Origin: Dehalococcoidia bacterium
Lineage (GTDB): Bacteria > Chloroflexota > Dehalococcoidia > SM23-28-2
Direction of reading: 5' to 3'
Length of the DNA: 9,650 bases
Assembly (NCBI GenBank): GCA_022866185.1
Contig: JALHUG010000318.1
Span: forward strand, 1-9,650
Position 1 is the first letter of the stretch. Each line of letters begins with the position of its first letter. The notes under the pieces were generated by a model, which was not told the origin of the DNA, did no database searches, and saw only the letters and a program-made list of their open reading frames with translations. The position numbers were made by a program, and so were the translations under genes. This document shows, in pieces, positions 5,535 to 9,650 of this stretch.

Positions 5535-6451
5535 TGATTGACGAACGTTCCCAGCAGTACCTCAAGGCCATCGGCCAGATGGAGGAGGAGGGGGAAGAGG
5601 CCACTACCTCCTCCCTGGCCCGCTCCCTGGGCGTTTCCATGCCCTCGGTGACGGAGATGATCCAGCGCCTGTCCGTCAAGGGTCTGGTGGAGCACCAGCG
5701 GCGGGGCCAGGTGCGCCTCACCGAAGACGGTCAGCGCTTGGCCATCTCCCTCATCCGCCGCCATCGCCTGTGGGAAGCCTTTCTGGTACGCTTCCTGGGC
5801 TTCTCCTGGGATGAGGTACATGAGGAGGCCTGCCGCCTGGAGCATGCCACCTCGACCGGCCTGGAGGAGCGCCTGGCCAGCTTCCTCCGCGACCTAGACA
5901 CCTGCCCCCATGGTCACAACATCCCTTATAGGGGCAGCCCCCGCCGGGCGGAGCCAGCGGTGCCTCTCTCCAAGTTCCCCGGCCCCGGGCCGGTCCGAGT
6001 GGTGCGCATCCAGGATGAGACGGCCCAGTTTCTGCGCCGCTTGACGCAACTGGACATCAGCCCGGGCCGCGTGCTTCACGCCGAGGGTGTCAGGTCTGCC
6101 GACGGCTCGGTGCGGGTGCGGCTAGACGGCCATTCCCACCAGGTGCCGGCCGAGGTGGCCGAGCGGATCATGGTTCAGCCGGCCCAGACGGAGGATGTGC
6201 CCACCGACAAGCCAGTGGCGGTGGCGGTGACCGAGCTGCGGCCCGACGAAACAGGGATCATTGCTGACCTCTCCGGCGGCAAGAGCTTCGTGGCCCGTTG
6301 CCTAGCCCTGGGCTGCACCCCCGGCGCCGAGGTCAAGGTGGTGCGCAATGGTGGCCGCGGCTCCCTGATCATCAGTGTACGCGGCACGCAGGTGGCCCTC
6401 GGGCGCCGCGAGGCGGAGCGTCTGCTGGTGAAGAGGGCCGGCGGCACCTAG
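5534..6451 (+). CDS. DtxR/IdeR-family iron-dependent regulator fused to a FeoA domain
   Basis: The protein has 305 residues, against roughly 220-230 for ordinary three-domain DtxR proteins. Residues 1-65 form the winged helix (SSLARSLGVSMPSVTEMIQRL is the helix-turn-helix region). Residues 66-135 are the dimerisation and metal-binding domain: Cys100, Glu103 and His104 match DtxR Cys102/Glu105/His106, and His77, Glu81 and His96 match the ancillary ligands His79/Glu83/His98. CPHGHNIP (124-131) is the usual signature. Residues about 148-216 fit the SH3-like third domain. Residues about 226-300 form an additional FeoA domain (VTELRPDETGIIADLSGG, then CLALGCTPGAEVKVV and VALGRREAERLLV). The start at ATG 5534 gives the normal DtxR N-terminus, although no clear ribosome binding site precedes it. 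It heads the feo operon and presumably represses it with Fe(II) bound; the FeoA part may assist FeoB. The residue at the place of DtxR Met10 appears to be Gln8. Confidence 0.88.
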   Translation: MIDERSQQYLKAIGQMEEEGEEATTSSLARSLGVSMPSVTEMIQRLSVKGLVEHQRRGQVRLTEDGQRLAISLIRRHRLWEAFLVRFLGFSWDEVHEEACRLEHATSTGLEERLASFLRDLDTCPHGHNIPYRGSPRRAEPAVPLSKFPGPGPVRVVRIQDETAQFLRRLTQLDISPGRVLHAEGVRSADGSVRVRLDGHSHQVPAEVAERIMVQPAQTEDVPTDKPVAVAVTELRPDETGIIADLSGGKSFVARCLALGCTPGAEVKVVRNGGRGSLIISVRGTQVALGRREAERLLVKRAGGT

Positions 6452-6452
6452 T

Positions 6453-8468
6453 ATGACGGCGAGCGGGGTGAGCGGGGGAACCCTCCGGGTAGCCCTCGCA
6501 GGGTCGCCCAACACCGGCAAGAGCACCGTCTTCAACTCCCTGACAGGCCTGTCCCAGCACGTCGGCAACTGGCCCGGCAAGACGGTAGAGCTCAAGACGG
6601 GCACCTGCCAGCGCGGCGATACTGTCTTCTTCTTTGTGGACCTGCCCGGCAGCTACAGCCTCACTGCCAACTCTCCGGAGGAGGAGACCGCCCGCGACTA
6701 CATTATCCAGGACCAGCCCGATGTGGTGGCCGTGGTCGTGGACGCCGCCAGCCTGGAGCGTAACCTGTACCTGGTATGTGAGCTGTTGGAGCTGGGCGTG
6801 CCGCTGGTGGTTGTCCTCAACATGACGGACGTCGCCGACGGCGCGGGCCTCCGGGTTGACCCCCAGGCGCTGCAGTCGGCCCTGGGCGTGCCGGTTGTTC
6901 CCACGGTGGCAACCCGAGGGGAGGGCATGTCCGAGCTGCTGGACGCGGTGCAAGCGGTCGCCTTTGGCGAGACGAGGCCTCCGGCGCCACTGCCACCGAC
7001 GTCGGCGGAGGTGCAGGCGCTGGTAGAGAGCCTGGGTGGCATGCTTCCTCCCGATCTGGCCCTTCCCTACCCGCGGCGGTGGGCGCTGGTGAAGCTGCTG
7101 GAAGGGGACAGGGCCATCGCTGGAGCGATGAAACAGGCGCTGTCCACCAACGGCTGGCGAGGCGTGGACTCCTTCCTGCGCCTGCACGAGGACGCGATCC
7201 TGGAGATCGCTGGCGCCCGCGACGAGTGGGTGGCGCAGACGTCTCAACGAGTGGTGCATCGCTCGGAAAGGGAAAGGGTTCCTCTGGGAGAACGAGCGGA
7301 TCGCATCCTTACCCACCCGGTGGGGGGAGTGCTGGCCCTTCTGGGCGTGCTGGCCGCCATCTTCTGGGCGATGTTTGGCCTGGGCACCCCCGTTCAGAAG
7401 CGTTTGGACGAGTGGCTGGTGCAAGGCAGCGCCGAACGACTGGAGAGCGCTCTGGAGGGCGCGCCAGACCGTCTGGTCAGCCTGCTAGCCGATGGAGTCA
7501 TTGGCGGCGCCGGCCTGGTGCTGACCTTTGTGCCCATCCTGGCCATCCTCTTTCTGGCCCTGGCACTGCTGGAGGATGTGGGCTATATGGCGCGGGCGGC
7601 CTTCGTCATGGACCGCTTCATGCACAGGATAGGGCTGCGGGGCAAGTCCTTTCTGCCTTTGTTCCTGGGCTTCGGCTGCAACGTTCCGGCCATCCTGGGC
7701 AGCCGCATAGTGGAGTCACGGTCAGCGCGGCTAACCACCATTCTGGTGGCGCCCTTGATGCCCTGCGCCGGCCGTATGGTTGTGGTGACGCTGTTTAGTG
7801 CAGCTTTCTTCGGCGGAGCCGCCGCGCTCGTTTCCTGGAGCATGGTGACGATGAACCTGGCGGTTCTGGCCCTTATGGCCTTGCTCCTCAGCCGCTTCGT
7901 ATTCCGGGGGGAGGAGACGGGCTTTGTCATGGAGTTGCCCCGCTATCATGCACCCAACTGGCGGACGGTGTTGATGACCACCTGGCAGCGCGTTCGGGCC
8001 TTCGTCGTCCTGGCCGGGACGGCCATCCTGGCCGTCTCGTTGGTGGTGTGGGCCCTGTCGAACTTCCCCGGCGACAGCATCCAGGACAGCGCCCTGGGCA
8101 TGATCGGCCGCGGCTTGGAGCCCCTCGGACAGCTGATGGGGCTGGACTGGCAGATGATCGTCGCTCTGATGACCAGCTTCGTGGCCAAGGAGAACACCAT
8201 CGCCACCCTGGGCGTCATCCTGGGCACGGGCAAGGGGGATGTGGACCTGAGCACTCAGCTCACGCAGGTCATGGTGCCGGCGGCTGCGGTGGCCTTCATC
8301 GCCGTGCAGATGCTGTTTGTCCCCTGCGTAGCCTCGCTGGCGGCCATCCGGCGGGAGACCCAGAGCTGGCGCTGGACAGGGTTCACTGTTGGCTACATGC
8401 TGGCCATTTCGTTTGCCGTGGGCATCATCATCTACCAGGTGGCCCGCCTGATGGGGTGGGGAGTATAG
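6453..8468 (+). CDS. feoB: Ferrous iron transport protein B (FeoB)
   Basis: The 671-residue inner-membrane Fe(II) permease has a cytosolic G domain. Its motifs are in order: G1 GSPNTGKST (17-25), the switch I region VGNWPGKTVE with Thr44 (37-46), G3 DLPG (63-66), G4 NMTD (123-126) and G5 near VATRGEGM (152-159). A helical spacer domain (about 180-275) follows, then about 8 membrane segments from residue 288. The gate motifs GFGCNVPAI (406-414, Cys409) and MPCAGRM (436-442, Cys438), and the later FVPCVASLA (Cys625), are the conserved cysteine-containing signatures of FeoB. GTP binding and hydrolysis drive or gate iron import. The ATG at 6453 comes 1 bp after the upstream TAG, in the arrangement TAGtATG, and the only ribosome-binding-like purine stretch (6431-6437) is far away, so translation probably depends on re-initiation from the regulator gene. 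Length and motifs are normal for a FeoB without a fused FeoA. Confidence 0.97.
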   Translation: MTASGVSGGTLRVALAGSPNTGKSTVFNSLTGLSQHVGNWPGKTVELKTGTCQRGDTVFFFVDLPGSYSLTANSPEEETARDYIIQDQPDVVAVVVDAASLERNLYLVCELLELGVPLVVVLNMTDVADGAGLRVDPQALQSALGVPVVPTVATRGEGMSELLDAVQAVAFGETRPPAPLPPTSAEVQALVESLGGMLPPDLALPYPRRWALVKLLEGDRAIAGAMKQALSTNGWRGVDSFLRLHEDAILEIAGARDEWVAQTSQRVVHRSERERVPLGERADRILTHPVGGVLALLGVLAAIFWAMFGLGTPVQKRLDEWLVQGSAERLESALEGAPDRLVSLLADGVIGGAGLVLTFVPILAILFLALALLEDVGYMARAAFVMDRFMHRIGLRGKSFLPLFLGFGCNVPAILGSRIVESRSARLTTILVAPLMPCAGRMVVVTLFSAAFFGGAAALVSWSMVTMNLAVLALMALLLSRFVFRGEETGFVMELPRYHAPNWRTVLMTTWQRVRAFVVLAGTAILAVSLVVWALSNFPGDSIQDSALGMIGRGLEPLGQLMGLDWQMIVALMTSFVAKENTIATLGVILGTGKGDVDLSTQLTQVMVPAAAVAFIAVQMLFVPCVASLAAIRRETQSWRWTGFTVGYMLAISFAVGIIIYQVARLMGWGV

Positions 8469-8469
8469 T

Positions 8470-8757
8470 ATGCTCAGGAGAACTCTGACGCTCATCGCCG
8501 GTTGCCAGGGCGTGTGCTCCTATGACGACCTGGCGCGGGAGCTGGGCGTCTCACAGGCGCTGGTGGAGCAGTTGGTCGCTGACCTCTTGCGCAGCGGTTG
8601 TCTGCGCATGGCCACCGGCGAGTGCGCGGTGGAGGGCTGCGCGAGTTGTCCCCTGCGCACCTCCTGCAGCCTGCCTGGCGGTATCCGCCTGTGGCAGCTT
8701 ACGGAAAAGGGCCGTCGCTGGCTGGCCCGCACGGGGGAGATAGGCGCTCGGGGGTAG
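8470..8757 (+). CDS. feoC: FeoC-like winged-helix protein with Cys cluster
   Basis: This 95-residue cytosolic protein directly follows feoB (1-bp gap, again TAGtATG), with GGGGAG (8458-8463) as ribosome binding site 6 nt before the ATG. Residues 1-48 look like a winged helix (LARELGVSQALVEQLVADLL). The wing carries Cys52-x4-Cys57-x2-Cys60-x5-Cys66, close to the CX4CX2CX(n)C cluster of enterobacterial FeoC, which binds an Fe-S cluster and interacts with FeoB. Three more cysteines (12, 16, 44) lie outside it. WQLTEKGRRWL (75-85) closes the fold. The position at the end of a feo operon agrees with FeoC. It could instead act as a DNA-binding regulator; family members have been proposed both to control FeoB stability and to regulate transcription. 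Confidence 0.75.
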   Translation: MLRRTLTLIAGCQGVCSYDDLARELGVSQALVEQLVADLLRSGCLRMATGECAVEGCASCPLRTSCSLPGGIRLWQLTEKGRRWLARTGEIGARG

Positions 8758-8794
8758 ACGGAGACCGTTTCGGCGACGGCCGAGGAGGTGTGCC

Positions 8795-9650
8795 ATGCCC
8801 TTCTTCATGCTCATATTCCGCAACCTGCTGCGTCAGCGCACCCGCACGCTACTGACGGCTGTGGGCATCAGCATAGGCATCGCCACGGTGGTAGCGCTGG
8901 GGGTGGTCACCCATAGTTTCAAGTCCACGGCTCAGGACATACTGCACGCGGGCGGGGCCGACTTCGCGATCGGGCAATCGGGCAGCGCCGACCTTAGCTT
9001 CAGCACTCTGACACAAGAGCAGCTCAACGAAATAGCTGCCTATCCCGAGGTGGATCATGCCATCGGAGTGTTGATGGCCGTGTCTCGTCTGGGCTCCAAC
9101 CCCTACTTCCTTCAGCTCGGCATTGCGCCAGCCGACCTGGAGCAATTTGAGGTGCCGCTGGTGGAGGGGCGCTACCTGGCCTCCGGCGCCACCAACGAGA
9201 TCCTCCTGGGCCAGGAGGCCGCCAGCCAACTCGACAAGAAGCCGGGCGACACGGTCGAGCTCAAGGACCGCAGCTTCACCGTGGTGGGCATCTACCATAC
9301 GGGCGACGTCTGGGAGGATGGCGGCGCCATGTTGCCCCTGGCCACGGTGCAGGAATACGAGCGCAAAGAGGGGCTGATGACCCTCATCTACGTCAAGGCC
9401 AAACCGGGCACCGACCTAGACGCGCTCACTGCTCAGATCAAAGAGGACCACCCGGAGCTGGCCACCCTGCGCACCCTCTCCGACTACAACCAGGTCGACC
9501 AGGGCATGCAGATGATGGACGCCCTCAACCTGGCCATCTCCTTCCTGGCCGTCTTCATCGGCGGCATCGGCGTGACGAACACGATGGTGATGTCGGTCAT
9601 GGAGCGCACCCGCGAGTTCGGCATCCTGCGGGCGGTGGGCTGGCGCCAGC
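8795..9650 (+). CDS. MacB/FtsX-type ABC transporter permease, 3'-truncated by window end
   Basis: The frame is open from ATG 8795 to the last base, giving 285 residues with no stop in the window. GGAGG (8784-8788) lies 6 nt before the ATG. Residues about 17-38 form the first membrane helix after a basic start (FRNLLRQRTRTLLTAVGISIG), typical of MacB-like permeases. Residues about 40-235 form the extracytoplasmic MacB periplasmic-core-like domain (VPLVEGRYL, NEILLGQEAA, GDTVELKDRSFTVVGIY). The second helix (about 244-265) leads into NTMVMSVMERTREFGILRAVG, the signature of the FtsX permease domain. Two more helices should follow downstream. Such permeases work with a separate ATPase (MacB/LolD type) in export or in signalling across the membrane. 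The 37-bp gap from the FeoC-like gene has no strong terminator, so co-transcription with the feo genes is possible. Confidence 0.88.
   Translation, partial: MPFFMLIFRNLLRQRTRTLLTAVGISIGIATVVALGVVTHSFKSTAQDILHAGGADFAIGQSGSADLSFSTLTQEQLNEIAAYPEVDHAIGVLMAVSRLGSNPYFLQLGIAPADLEQFEVPLVEGRYLASGATNEILLGQEAASQLDKKPGDTVELKDRSFTVVGIYHTGDVWEDGGAMLPLATVQEYERKEGLMTLIYVKAKPGTDLDALTAQIKEDHPELATLRTLSDYNQVDQGMQMMDALNLAISFLAVFIGGIGVTNTMVMSVMERTREFGILRAVGWRQ

Noticed and set aside
6372..7424. Minus-strand open frame of 350 codons opposite feoB, and a similar one at 7731-8495
   Set aside because: They are His/Gln/Gly-rich antisense shadows of feoB; no start signal or domain supports them.
8765..8779. Hairpin CCGT/ACGG after the FeoC-like gene as operon terminator
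   Set aside because: It has only 4 pairs with a 7-nt loop and no T-run.

Overview
The window is a GC-rich, gene-dense bacterial chromosome segment. A secreted protein with a long Thr/Pro linker, a DUF6391-type membrane protein and the general codon style suggest a Chloroflexota-like bacterium, possibly of the Dehalococcoidia type. That placement is an inference from gene content; no marker gene here proves it.

Layout. Positions 1-2550 hold a 5'-truncated beta-propeller (PD40/TolB-like) protein, overlapping by 14 bp a secreted lytic-transglycosylase-like protein with a Pro/Thr linker and a C-terminal BACON-like domain. A small two-helix membrane protein resembling DUF6391 follows. A tRNA-Arg(TCT) with its own promoter and encoded CCA lies at 2638-2713. 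A FadD-like acyl-CoA synthetase runs from 2807 to 4399. It converges on a minus-strand, two-domain GNAT acetyltransferase (4433-5341).

The most coherent system is the divergent iron-uptake operon from about 5488 onward. A sigma70-type promoter (TTGCTT-17-TATAAT) abuts a near-consensus IdeR/DtxR box that reaches the start codon of the first gene. That gene encodes a DtxR-family iron sensor carrying an extra FeoA domain at its C-terminus. Only 1 bp later comes feoB (ferrous iron permease), and 1 bp after that a FeoC-like winged-helix protein with a CX4CX2CX5C cluster. No free-standing FeoA is seen in this window. The layout implies an autoregulated ferrous-iron import operon: when iron is plentiful the fused regulator should repress its own operon, and its FeoA part may also act on FeoB. 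A MacB/FtsX-type ABC permease follows 37 bp after the FeoC-like gene, with a strong ribosome binding site, and runs off the window.

No CRISPR array, insertion sequence, integrase, rRNA or phage gene was seen. No gene-free stretch exceeds 300 bases; the longest is the roughly 190-bp divergent regulatory region at 5342-5533, described below.
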